Assembly: GCA_963675935.2 (NCBI GenBank)
Contig: CAXXPV010000005.1
Span: 1 to 64,000, forward strand
Direction of reading: 5' to 3'
Origin: G963675935 sp963675935
GTDB lineage: Bacteria > Planctomycetota > Planctomycetia > Pirellulales > Thermoguttaceae
Length of the DNA stretch: 64,000 nucleotides
Shown here: one piece after another, positions 26,301 to 33,873 of the stretch
Layout of the letters: each line of letters starts with the position of its first letter
Numbering within the stretch: position 1 is the stretch's first letter
Made by a program: the position numbers and the translations under genes
The notes under the pieces: generated by a model
Seen by the model: the letters and a program-made list of their open reading frames with translations, nothing else
Told to the model about the DNA's origin: nothing
Database searches by the model: none

Positions 26301-27090
26301 ACGGCCGCGTCACATTTTCTCGCCGGGCAACCATCGCATCGCCGACGAAACGCATCCGCTCGGTCTCCTCGACCGTGACGCCGTCCGGCCCTTCGAGACG
26401 ATACTCGATGCGTACCTCGGCGGGAAGCCTCGCGCCGCGGGCATCGACCGCTGCGATCTCGAAATCCTGGCCTCTGGCAATTCGCTCGACCGGTCGGCGA
26501 ATCAACAGGTGGGTCGTTCGCGGCCACGGCGCGTCGTTAAATGGATTCGCCAGCCGCACAAAAGCCGTTTGTATCGCCGCGGGACTGAGGAATGCCAGAA
26601 CGAAGATCACGGTGACCAGAGTACCCATGATTAAGCCTGCGTAGATCGTCGGCCGCCAGTCAAGCACGGCCGAAAAATCGAGCGGCTCGGCCTCGGCCGT
26701 CGCTTGGGCGACGACCGTCTGTCGCAAAGCGACGGAACCGGCTGCCGCGTCGTCGTCGGCGGTCCGCAGAAACTCGACAGCGCTTTGCAATCTATCGCCA
26801 AGGGCGGGAAAACGCCGCTCGACCAGCGCGGCAAGCTCGGCGTTGCCAAGCCGCGGGCGGAGCGCCGTAATAAAGTGCCGATACATAGCCCAGCCCCACG
26901 TCCCAAGCACGACAAACGTGGCGATCAAACGCACGCCGCGATCTTGGAACCGAACGATGAAATCGAGCGTTCCTAGCGCGATCATCGCGACCGCCAAAAC
27001 CGTGGCCGTGATGCACAGTCCTCGCAGTGCAGCCAGCGGCCGCGCTTGGCGACGCAACGCAACCAGTTTTTGTTCGAGCGGATGGAGCAT
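23374..27090 (-). CDS. DUF4175-like membrane protein with long coiled coil
   Basis: 1238 residues. N-terminal membrane segments (LCITATVLAVAMIALGTLDF, LIATFVVLGTWGWAMY, IYAGLIMGTLVTVIFVLAFL) are followed by a beta-rich extracytoplasmic region (residues about 190-520), then roughly 550 residues of heptad-rich coiled coil (for example LDRTLKMQHAVREQVEALRI, AEFSELSEQQERLVEIV-like stretches) and a Pro/Ser/Lys-rich linker before a short C-terminal motif ETRAAIKRLWGTLPERERE. It is the long structural member of the planctomycete MoxR/Bat operon. Overlaps the next gene by 4 nt; 12 nt after the VWA gene. Confidence 0.75.
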   Translation of the reverse strand: MLHPLEQKLVALRRQARPLAALRGLCITATVLAVAMIALGTLDFIVRFQDRGVRLIATFVVLGTWGWAMYRHFITALRPRLGNAELAALVERRFPALGDRLQSAVEFLRTADDDAAAGSVALRQTVVAQATAEAEPLDFSAVLDWRPTIYAGLIMGTLVTVIFVLAFLSPAAIQTAFVRLANPFNDAPWPRTTHLLIRRPVERIARGQDFEIAAVDARGARLPAEVRIEYRLEGPDGVTVEETERMRFVGDAMVARRENVTRPFSYRVEGGDDRSMPWLDVEVVEPPAVESVSILLTPPAYTGWPVRESDRHIRAPVGTVAHIEGLATKPLESARLCLEGGQRIDAQLDDNGREFRVEFTVERSGVYWFHLIDRDGFSSNGNGNDRWEIVAVADAAPTVLVERPTANLFVTPQATAPVRVSAKDDLAIAEVSLVFRASDSSPESRLTLYAGPQAVPRQSTWDSPGESRAVDYRWNLSPLNLKPGTQLTFFATASDYRPQTGKSESRRLIVVTADELRDRIADREKLIVAELDRTLKMQHAVREQVEALRIRLGESRRLDRSDVDRMQAAEHSQREVAQLLAPLGEGVPVHAAALVADLENNGIDNTDTQRRIESLIDELRRLDREVTPPLGRDLTAAVKAVQVARENRDESAATADGIARDLTTATERQQTIIAALQRQIDDLTRRAGYRRLHREIAELLRDQEETSVRTSEVGRRTLTRELRDLSAQDAADLKAATSRQLELARRLDRMVQEATRTNVELRTADAAAADLVAGALRETQRLGISGQMRDAGDRIERNQIGQAAIAQKQIALNLQDVLDILADQRRQASGELSVEQLAKLDGNVKKLRIRQQEALEEAIRLDGLERSEGGLSRSQTLAVRDLARLQRELQTGAAQLGERLVGVRAFRLALAGAAGDMRQAADAFERRQIGELPQAAQRRALRRLDLVVEAMKPEKTSETEKKDSNNGGANGADKNAGRQGGVQTVAELKLLKFMQQEINLRTETLQQSMVAGALTDEQRREFSELSEQQERLVEIVSESLQAGESQEEQKTTPPKIKPISFSKDDEEQWKRELGAAAEKESDNPMVEIARRMRETQQRLARQDSGVGTQQLERQIVDDLDRLIERAGKQSAGQSQPGASKPQPSSRTPTDPSKTGSPGGNKPGGKTAATSPQRPPGENVTRKPDAAETRAAIKRLWGTLPEREREQMMQSAVEEFTPKYELMIEDYFRRLSEEKARPE

Positions 27091-27102
27091 GACTGCTATA
27101 TT

Positions 27103-29499
27103 TTACACCATTCCCCGGAGTTTCCGAAGCACCCATTCAGCCACCAGCAACGCGAGAAACAAGGCCAATACCGACCAGCGATTCCACAGCGGCAGCGGCG
27201 GCAGCGACTCAATCGGAACCTGACGGCCCGGCGGCAGATCGCCGACGAGCCGGTCGGCCGTCTCGAACGTATAGAATCGGCCGCCTGTCGTTTTGGCCGC
27301 TTGGCGCATCTCGCCGGCGTCCATTTGCACCCGGGCGAATTCACCCGGCGGCGGAATCACACTGAAGTCGGCCGCCGGCGAACGGCCTTCCAACGCCGGC
27401 GCGGCGATCCACGCATGGTAGCTTCCAACGGCGGGACGTTCGACGACGCCCTCGAACACTCCCCGTGCGCCCGATGCCCGATGCATCGTTATCCGCTGTG
27501 TCTTTCGGCCCGGTTGCTCGACCACGACCGTCACGCCGTCGTCCTCGACCGGGGCCTGCCGCTCGTCGGCAAAACGCACCCGCAACCGCACCGAATCGCC
27601 CTGGGCGTATTCTCGCCGGTCAGTCGCCAGAAGGGCCGAGCCCCCCGCGTCGGTAAGCTTCGAGCGGCAGAGGTAGCGAATCATCTGGACCCAGTAGCGG
27701 GCGAAATAGACGTCGCCCGTCCGGTAGCGCCAACGCCATGTCTCGTCGGTGGCGTGGAACAACACCTTGCCAGCCCCGACGTATTGCAGACAAATCACCG
27801 GCAGACGGCGGCCGTTCGCGCCGCTCGGCGCGGAGCGTTCGGCCAGCACGCGCACGCCGGGTTTCAGCTCGGACATTTCCAACAACCAATAAAGCGGCGC
27901 CAAATCCTTCCATATTTGCAGCGTTTCCTCCGGCGTGTCGCCCAACTGCATGGCCGGCGTGGCCAGCCCGAGGTCGGTCGGTTGCACGCGGAAGCCCTCG
28001 GCGATCGACTTGGCCGGATATCGCACCCGATCGGCGCTCTTCATCGGCAGCAGCGGCCCGAGCGGGGTGTCATAAAACGCCGCCGGCATGAACGACGGCC
28101 CCGCGATCATCGCCAACGCGCCGCCCTTGGCTGGCTGATCGACGAAATCGGCCAGGTCTTTCAGCGCCGTCGGAGGCAGCAACGCCGGATTCACGTCGCC
28201 GAGGATCACCACGTCGTAGGCGAACAGATCGTCACGCCGCGACGGAAACGCCCGGAGCGACGCCGAATCCTGCTCGGCGTGTTCGGGGTCGGCGTCCTGC
28301 AAAACGCTGTGCAAGGCAATGGTCTCGTCGCGCTCGAGCATGTTTCGCAAATAACGAAACTCGAAGTTCGGATAGGCTTGAACCAAAAGAACGCGAATCT
28401 TTTCCTTGCGCACCTGCACGATGCGGCTCTGCCGGTTGTTCTCCGTCATCGACTCGCCCTCTTGCGGCTCGACTTCGACGACATACTCATACTGCCCAAC
28501 CTTTGTCGGGCGATATTGAAGGCGGATCGGCCGCGGCTCGGCGTCGGGGCCCAGCGTGACTTCCACGCGGGCCAACACGTTTTCGGGCGTGGCTTTTTTG
28601 CCCTTCTCTCGCAGCGTGACCACGACTTTTTGCCCTTCGAACCCCGAGGCCGACAGCTTGCACTCGAAGTTCACGATGTCGTCGACGAACACCACGTCAT
28701 CGACCAGCAGATCGGTGAGTTTCAGGTCTCGAACCGGCCGCTCGCTGCCAAGCCCGATAAAATAAAGCGGAACGCCGCGCCGCCGGGCGTACTCCGCCGC
28801 GTCGGCCAGCGTCGGCCCCGCCGTGTTGACGCCGTCGGTCAGCAGGACGACGGCCGCGGGCGTGGCGCCTCGCAAATCGTCGAGCGCGGAGCGAATGCCG
28901 GCGCCAAGCCGGGTGCTTTCGCCCTTGGGCTCGAGACGGCCGATCTCCTCGACAATGCCCGGCACGTCAGATCGCTGGCTCGCTCGGCCATCGGTGAGAT
29001 AATAGAGCCGTAGTTTGTGGCCATCGGCCGCTCCGCGCAACAGGCGGCCTTCTCGCTCGGCCAACAGCGTTTGCGCAAGATTCCAGCGGCTCAGTTCCGA
29101 GGCATCGACGCCCGACGTTTTCAGCCGATTTTCCATCACCCTTTTCAGCTTGTCGGGGTAATGATCGACGACGGTCATGCTCTGCGAATCGTCGAGCAAC
29201 ACGGCAACATAGGGCAAGCCGGTCCGCTTGAGCGAGAGCGTCATCTGCGCGATCATCAACGCGATCAGCCCGAGGATCGTCAGGCGGACGGTCGCCAGAC
29301 TCAACCGATAGACTCGGCCGGCGGTACGGCTTTCATGCAGATACAAGCCAACGACAAAGATAACGGCCACCGCCGCGAAAAGCAGCGTTACCCAGGGCGG
29401 CCACGGCCATGCGTATTCGAGATTCCAAACCGTGCCTTCCCCGGCCTCGGCGGGAATGCCGAGCAGTCGTTCGAGCCAGTTTGGAACGGTGTGGAACAT
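27103..29499 (-). CDS. VWA / glutamine-amidotransferase-like membrane protein
   Basis: 798 residues. Two membrane helices at the N-terminus (WVTLLFAAVAVIFVVGLYL; LTILGLIALMIAQMTL), then a von Willebrand A domain with metal-binding DDSQS (residues 103-107) and AAVVLLTDGVNTAG. Next come two Ig-like beta stretches and a class-I-amidotransferase-like region starting IRVLLVQAYPNFEFRYLRNM, where the catalytic Cys triad is not evident. The C-terminal helix is WSVLALFLALLVAEWVLRK. Likely extracytoplasmic scaffold working with BatA and MoxR. Confidence 0.82.
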   Translation of the reverse strand: MFHTVPNWLERLLGIPAEAGEGTVWNLEYAWPWPPWVTLLFAAVAVIFVVGLYLHESRTAGRVYRLSLATVRLTILGLIALMIAQMTLSLKRTGLPYVAVLLDDSQSMTVVDHYPDKLKRVMENRLKTSGVDASELSRWNLAQTLLAEREGRLLRGAADGHKLRLYYLTDGRASQRSDVPGIVEEIGRLEPKGESTRLGAGIRSALDDLRGATPAAVVLLTDGVNTAGPTLADAAEYARRRGVPLYFIGLGSERPVRDLKLTDLLVDDVVFVDDIVNFECKLSASGFEGQKVVVTLREKGKKATPENVLARVEVTLGPDAEPRPIRLQYRPTKVGQYEYVVEVEPQEGESMTENNRQSRIVQVRKEKIRVLLVQAYPNFEFRYLRNMLERDETIALHSVLQDADPEHAEQDSASLRAFPSRRDDLFAYDVVILGDVNPALLPPTALKDLADFVDQPAKGGALAMIAGPSFMPAAFYDTPLGPLLPMKSADRVRYPAKSIAEGFRVQPTDLGLATPAMQLGDTPEETLQIWKDLAPLYWLLEMSELKPGVRVLAERSAPSGANGRRLPVICLQYVGAGKVLFHATDETWRWRYRTGDVYFARYWVQMIRYLCRSKLTDAGGSALLATDRREYAQGDSVRLRVRFADERQAPVEDDGVTVVVEQPGRKTQRITMHRASGARGVFEGVVERPAVGSYHAWIAAPALEGRSPAADFSVIPPPGEFARVQMDAGEMRQAAKTTGGRFYTFETADRLVGDLPPGRQVPIESLPPLPLWNRWSVLALFLALLVAEWVLRKLRGMV

Positions 29500-29636
29500 A
29501 GTGAACTAGCAGAATAGATGGTAAAAGATATCCACAACCCATTCAATGATGGTAGCGAAATGCCGCAAATAGGGAGATTCATGCCATTTTTGCATTCGCG
29601 ATTTCGGCGATGTTTTATCTTCGTCAAACAACATTC
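29500..29636. other. Short spacer between VWA and BatA genes
   Basis: 137 bp in an otherwise tightly packed operon. No ORF or repeat I can support; possibly an internal promoter or untranslated segment. Confidence 0.4.
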
Positions 29637-31895
29637 TCATTCCCTTCCCATCTTCCATCCCAAAAAAGTCTCGAACAGCAACAGCCCGAGCGCGGCGTAA
29701 AGCAAATTGACGTGCAACCGGTTTCGACCGTGAGCGGCGCCGACCGCTGCGGCGGTCGCGTCGAGGTCTTGCCACGTGGTCTGATGCAAAAACGGAATGC
29801 CCGGCCATACGTCGGTCTGCAATTCTTCGGGTCCAATCGCCGCAAGATCGCTTTCCACCGTATCGACGTTGACGGCGAACAACTGGCCGCGGCCGGCCGG
29901 TTGGCCCGGCTGCACCGTATAGATGCCGCTTTGCCATGTGTCGGCATAGTTGAACTCCACGGCGTCGCCGACCGTGCGAACCTGAGCGGAACGCCTCCGG
30001 CCGTCGGGCGTTTGCACGTCGGGCGAGGCGGCGCCGGCCGGCACTGCCAATAGACAGTCCAACGAATCGCCCACCGTCACGTTTTTGCAGGCCGACTGGC
30101 CCGCCGCGCACCAGAGAGTCAACTCTTGAACCAACGGGACGAAGCTCGGCCACAAGGGCAGCGCCGTCCACGACGTTTCGACCGACGTGGCTACCAGCAC
30201 GACTCGCCCGCGATGCACCTGCTGCTCGATCATCAGCGGATCGCCGTTGCCAAGCTTCAACACGGTTTGAGCGGTCGAATCGCGCGGAATGTCTAGCCGA
30301 TAGTGCTTGAAAACGGGAGTGGTCAGCAGACTGTTCAGACCGCGCCCGCGAAATGCCGCGAGAATCGGGTGCCGGCAGCCCAACGGATCGAGGCGGAACT
30401 GGGGTTTGTCGTCGAGTTGTCCGATCGTGGCGGGCAGAATTGACACTCCCCTGCCCTGCCCTGCCCCGCCCTGCCCTGTACCGCCCAATTCCTGATTGTA
30501 ACGATCGGCCCGCACTTGATCGCCGAGGAAAATAACGAGGCTGCCGCCGCCTTGAAGATAGGCGTCAATCGCCCGGGCCTCGCTGGCGGTGAACTGGGCG
30601 ACGTTGCACAAAAAGACGCAGTCGTAGGCCGACAAGCCGCGTTCCAAAATCGCGTTTTCCGGAGCGACTTCCGCTTGAATCGTCGCCGCACCGCCGCTTT
30701 TCCCCTGCGGCACGAGCGCCAAGGCCAGATAATCGGCCGCGCCGCCGAACGAGCCGCCCGACGTCCGCCCATTGATGCAAAGCGCGCGAATCGACCCACG
30801 GGCCGACGCCGCCAGATAGCGATGATTGTCGATGTCCAGGGCATCGCCGGGCGCGCGGGCCTCGATGGCATGATCGCCCGGCGCGTCGAACCGGTACGAA
30901 AAAGCGGCCGTGGCTCTTCCATCCGCCGAAATTGCCGATTCCGTCTCGCCGATGCGCCGGCCATCGACCAAAAGCTCGACTCGCTGCCGGTCGAAGTTTC
31001 CGTTCGTAGTTCCGCCTTCAGGCGGCATTTTGCCGTCGTGCGACCGTGGGCCGAACGATTGCATTCGCACCTCGAACCGCGTGTCGCGCCCGGTTGCAAT
31101 CACGGCGTCGGTCGCGCGAAGATCGGTAATCGCCAGATTCTCGACGGACGGCTGCCCGAGGTCAATCACCACCAGCGTGGCCTTTTGGGCCAATTCGTCG
31201 GTCTGCCGCAAAAATTCGGCATGGGCTTCCTCACCGAGGTCCGGCGCCCAGGTTCTTCGTTGCAAGTCGGTGAGAAAAAACACTTCATGCTGGTCAAGCC
31301 GGGGATTTTCGGCGGCGACGTTATCGATAAGTTTATGAATCGCCGGAATCGCGGCCGGCAGATTGGCCCCGTCGTGCGGCAGCGCGAGGCCGTCAATCTC
31401 CTCGACAATCGCGCCGCCGTCGAGCGCGGCCGTGCCCACGATCACACGCGGCGTCGCCGCCATCAGCACGAGCGTGAAGGCGTCGCCCTGCGGACTGTCG
31501 GCGACGATCTGCCGGGCGAGTTCCTTCGCCCGCTCGAACCGGCTTTTGTCGGCCGGCTTGAAAGCCATCGAATAGGAACCGTCGAAAACCAAAACGCGGT
31601 GCGTATGTCCGCCGGGCGAGAAAGCCAGCCCTGCCCGTTGGAAATACGGCTCGGCCACGGCTGTTACGACCAGCACGATGACCAGCGTGCGGATGGCCAG
31701 CAGCAGCCATTGTTCGAGCAGGAGCCGCCGGCTTTGTTGCCGCATGGCCGCGAGCAGATATTCCATGGCCGCCCACGACGTTTCGCGGTATTTCCGCCGG
31801 CTCCAAAGATGGATCAACAACGGCGCAGCTGCCGCCGCCAGCCAGCCGAGCATCGGCAAGCTCATCCATCCGAAGGCAAGGAGCGGCTGGGACAT
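29637..31895 (-). CDS. BatA-domain / VWA membrane protein
   Basis: 752 residues. The N-terminal BatA module (MLGWLAAAAAPLLIHLWSRR, LEQWLLLAIRTLVIVLVVTA) with two helices is followed by VWA-like VLVFDGSYSMAFKP (MIDAS D-G-S-Y-S), then an Ig-like middle and an amidotransferase-like region (VFLCNVAQFTASEARAIDAY). A final helix is LLYAALGLLLFETFLG. The Gly/Gln-rich GTGQGGAGQGRG near residue 475 is encoded by a CCCTGCCCTG repeat (30446-30480). There is no ribosome site ahead of ATG 31895; a GGGATTA heptamer array sits there instead. Bat proteins with MoxR are linked to envelope stress and protein assembly. Confidence 0.85.
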   Translation of the reverse strand: MSQPLLAFGWMSLPMLGWLAAAAAPLLIHLWSRRKYRETSWAAMEYLLAAMRQQSRRLLLEQWLLLAIRTLVIVLVVTAVAEPYFQRAGLAFSPGGHTHRVLVFDGSYSMAFKPADKSRFERAKELARQIVADSPQGDAFTLVLMAATPRVIVGTAALDGGAIVEEIDGLALPHDGANLPAAIPAIHKLIDNVAAENPRLDQHEVFFLTDLQRRTWAPDLGEEAHAEFLRQTDELAQKATLVVIDLGQPSVENLAITDLRATDAVIATGRDTRFEVRMQSFGPRSHDGKMPPEGGTTNGNFDRQRVELLVDGRRIGETESAISADGRATAAFSYRFDAPGDHAIEARAPGDALDIDNHRYLAASARGSIRALCINGRTSGGSFGGAADYLALALVPQGKSGGAATIQAEVAPENAILERGLSAYDCVFLCNVAQFTASEARAIDAYLQGGGSLVIFLGDQVRADRYNQELGGTGQGGAGQGRGVSILPATIGQLDDKPQFRLDPLGCRHPILAAFRGRGLNSLLTTPVFKHYRLDIPRDSTAQTVLKLGNGDPLMIEQQVHRGRVVLVATSVETSWTALPLWPSFVPLVQELTLWCAAGQSACKNVTVGDSLDCLLAVPAGAASPDVQTPDGRRRSAQVRTVGDAVEFNYADTWQSGIYTVQPGQPAGRGQLFAVNVDTVESDLAAIGPEELQTDVWPGIPFLHQTTWQDLDATAAAVGAAHGRNRLHVNLLYAALGLLLFETFLGWKMGRE

Positions 31896-31899
31896 GAGA

Positions 31900-31941
31900 G
31901 GGATTAGGGATTAGGGATTAGGGATTAGGGATTAGGGATTG
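31900..31941. repeat. GGGATTA heptamer array (five exact units)
   Basis: Five perfect tandem GGGATTA units and one degenerate one. They lie 4 nt upstream of the BatA start codon and also encode the last residues and stop of the upstream ORF (SLIPNP then TAA). An inverted short array (TAATCCC twice) lies at 32961-32978. Confidence 0.9.
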
Positions 31942-32421
31942 GTGTGAAGAAGATGCAAAGTACTCTGAATCTGGGAATGTTCGTGCAACATGTGTCATAA
32001 ATTCAATCTGAATGAAATGCTTGTTATCAAAAGATTTAGGGATCAAGGCACAGTTGTTTGTGAATCCAAAAGAACAACGGGGCGTGAGTATTTCAAAATC
32101 GGGTGCTAAGATGTCCTTTGTAAGTTGCCGATATGCATCGTTCCCCGATAGAATATCGCCAACAACATGGAACCATCCGCCGGTCAGATACAGCCGGGTA
32201 TAGTCTTGGCCGAAGTGACATAGTTCGGCTGGCTTTCTAATGTCTAGGCCAAGCAATTTGGCAATCACCAAGAACTCTTGAGGAAAAGCATTGTCCAATT
32301 GCGACATAAAGTTTCGGCAGTCGGCACAGTCGCAACCCGATTCTTCCGGCCTTGCCATGTAGCATTCCCGAGTGACTTCCGGCTGATGGTCGATAATCCA
32401 ACGGCCAATGGTCGAAATCAT
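31918..32421 (-). CDS. Unknown protein with CxCxxC motif
   Basis: 167 residues from ATG 32421; GGAGGA lies 6 nt upstream, which makes the TTG-initiated longer frame unlikely. Features: RECYMARPEESGCDCADCRN with closely spaced cysteines that could bind metal, a YLTGGWFHVVGDILSG segment and CHFGQDYTRLY. No signal peptide or membrane segment. I do not recognise the family with certainty. With the next gene it forms a two-gene insert inside the MoxR/Bat operon. Its C-terminal six residues are read from the heptamer array, so the original stop may have been lost. Confidence 0.65.
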   Translation of the reverse strand: MISTIGRWIIDHQPEVTRECYMARPEESGCDCADCRNFMSQLDNAFPQEFLVIAKLLGLDIRKPAELCHFGQDYTRLYLTGGWFHVVGDILSGNDAYRQLTKDILAPDFEILTPRCSFGFTNNCALIPKSFDNKHFIQIEFMTHVARTFPDSEYFASSSHQSLIPNP

Positions 32422-32471
32422 GATTTCCTCCAACTTCCAGTCCCAACCCTGCAGCGCCTCAATGTCGCGGA

Positions 32472-32909
32472 CTATCTCCTTTTACGTCTTCGCGGTCTAC
32501 CAACGGGACGTTGAAACGCCTGATCGACAAGATCGTGAAACTCATCGACATCCATGCCGGCGATACTGTGCGGCGAATTCGTCTCCGACGCACCATCACC
32601 ATCCTTCTCGGCTTCGATTTCGGCAGCCAATTCATCGACATAATCCACTGCGTTCCTCATGTCCCAACCCGTGGAAAGAAAACAGTGGGTGACCGCGGCG
32701 CGTTTTCCGCCCTTGGAAAGAACCGCCGCCATACGTTCCCGAAACATCGCCGGAAAATCAATCTGGCTGTCGTCCAACAATGCGTCTATTTTGGATTCGA
32801 TAAAGAAAAATCTTGCATCGAGATAGGATAAACGCATAAAACAACGAAAAACAGTGAACAGCAATAATCCAAAGAAACAGCACTGCGCCACGGTCCAGAG
32901 CCAATCCAT
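32472..32909 (-). CDS. Unknown protein with one N-terminal membrane helix
   Basis: 145 residues. The start at 32909 is the second of two ATGs, chosen because AGGAG is 6 nt from it and 0 nt from the first. WTVAQCCFFGLLLFTVFRCF is a membrane anchor; the rest is cytoplasmic, acidic in the middle (AAEIEAEKDGDG) and strongly basic at the end (RPVGRPRRRKRR), which could bind nucleic acid. Family not recognised. Same strand as the neighbours, about 50 nt before the CxCxxC gene. Confidence 0.6.
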   Translation of the reverse strand: MDWLWTVAQCCFFGLLLFTVFRCFMRLSYLDARFFFIESKIDALLDDSQIDFPAMFRERMAAVLSKGGKRAAVTHCFLSTGWDMRNAVDYVDELAAEIEAEKDGDGASETNSPHSIAGMDVDEFHDLVDQAFQRPVGRPRRRKRR

Positions 32910-32930
32910 GATCATCTCCTATGCTTACGC

Positions 32931-32978
32931 ACCGCGGGCCGTTGGCCCCCGGCTATTTTCTAATCCCTAATCCCTATC
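32931..32978. repeat. AATAGCCGGGGG palindrome plus inverted TAATCCC units
   Basis: 32931-32957 is a palindrome of the AATAGCCGGGGG family. 32961-32978 carries TAATCCC twice and a TATCC remnant, the reverse complement of the array at 31900. The TAG stop of the DUF58 gene (32974-32976) lies in it. Confidence 0.8.
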
Positions 32979-33864
32979 CTCTTCCCGCCAAATAGCCCGC
33001 CAACGTCACTTCCAACGACTCGTCCGTCCGCATCGGCACGTAGTCAATCGCCTGCGAGCGGCAGCCGGCTTTCAGTTTGCGCAAATATCGCTCGAACTCG
33101 GCCAAATACGCCTTGCGAAGCGCACGAGGCTCGACCAATACCGAGGGCATGCTCTCCAGCCCGCGGAAAAGCGTCGTCCTGTCGAACGGGAAATCAATCT
33201 CGGCCGGATCGAGCACGTGGAACACGACAACCTCGTGCCGGCGATGCCGCAGATGCTTCAGCCCAGTGAGCAGCGCATCGACGTTGTCGAACAGATCGCT
33301 AAGGACAACAACGATGCCGCGCCGCTTGAACCGTTCGGAGAGGTCGTGCAGGATCGGCCCCATCGAGGTCTTCTGCTGGGCCGAGACGTTTTCCATCGCC
33401 TGCAAAATGTCTTTCAGCCGCGAAGGATTGCCGCTGGAGCGGATGATCGTGCGGATTTCGCTGTCGAACGTAACCAGCCCGACACCGTCTTGCTGATGGA
33501 GCACGAGATACGCAATCGCCGCCGCCGCTCGCCGGGCGTAGTCGAGCTTCGACATCGTCGCCCGTTGGCTTTGGTAACGCATGCTTTCGCTCGTGTCCAA
33601 AATCAGTTGGCAGGAAAGGTTGGTCTCCTCCTCGAACTGTTTCAGGTAGAATTTATCGGTTCGCCCAAAGGCTTTCCAGTCGAGGTAGCGGAGATCGTCG
33701 CCGGGCGAATACTCGCGGTGTTCGGCGAATTCAATCGAGAAACCGCGGAAGGGGCTGCGATGTTCGCCCGCCGCGACGCCCTCGACCGCTCGCCGCGCGC
33801 GCAGCGGCAACGCCTGCAATCGGGCAAGCATCTGCGGGTCGAGAAGCGTGTCGAGGGTTTCCAT
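32974..33864 (-). CDS. DUF58-domain protein
   Basis: 296 residues. It carries the DUF58 hallmark YSPGDDLRYLDWKAFGRTDK, LKQFEEETNLSCQLILDTSE and a VWA-like half with VGLVTFDSEIRTII and GIVVVLSDLFDNVDALL. Normal partner of MoxR ATPases, encoded 9 nt downstream of the MoxR gene. Cytoplasmic, no membrane segment. Probably acts as the MoxR client adaptor for the BatA/VWA complex. Confidence 0.92.
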   Translation of the reverse strand: METLDTLLDPQMLARLQALPLRARRAVEGVAAGEHRSPFRGFSIEFAEHREYSPGDDLRYLDWKAFGRTDKFYLKQFEEETNLSCQLILDTSESMRYQSQRATMSKLDYARRAAAAIAYLVLHQQDGVGLVTFDSEIRTIIRSSGNPSRLKDILQAMENVSAQQKTSMGPILHDLSERFKRRGIVVVLSDLFDNVDALLTGLKHLRHRRHEVVVFHVLDPAEIDFPFDRTTLFRGLESMPSVLVEPRALRKAYLAEFERYLRKLKAGCRSQAIDYVPMRTDESLEVTLAGYLAGRG

Positions 33865-33873
33865 GAAATCGCG

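Noticed and set aside
27046..29013. 655-codon plus-strand frame across the VWA gene
   Set aside because: Shadow of the minus-strand VWA gene, whose domains are evident; the plus frame is Arg/His/Gln rich as expected from GC-rich antisense.
30516..31907. 463-codon plus-strand frame opposite BatA
   Set aside because: Shadow of BatA; it also runs into the heptamer array and has no ribosome site.
31900..31941. Possible CRISPR-like or telomere array
   Set aside because: Heptamers are directly tandem with no spacers and only five units, so not CRISPR; chromosomal position makes a telomere unlikely.
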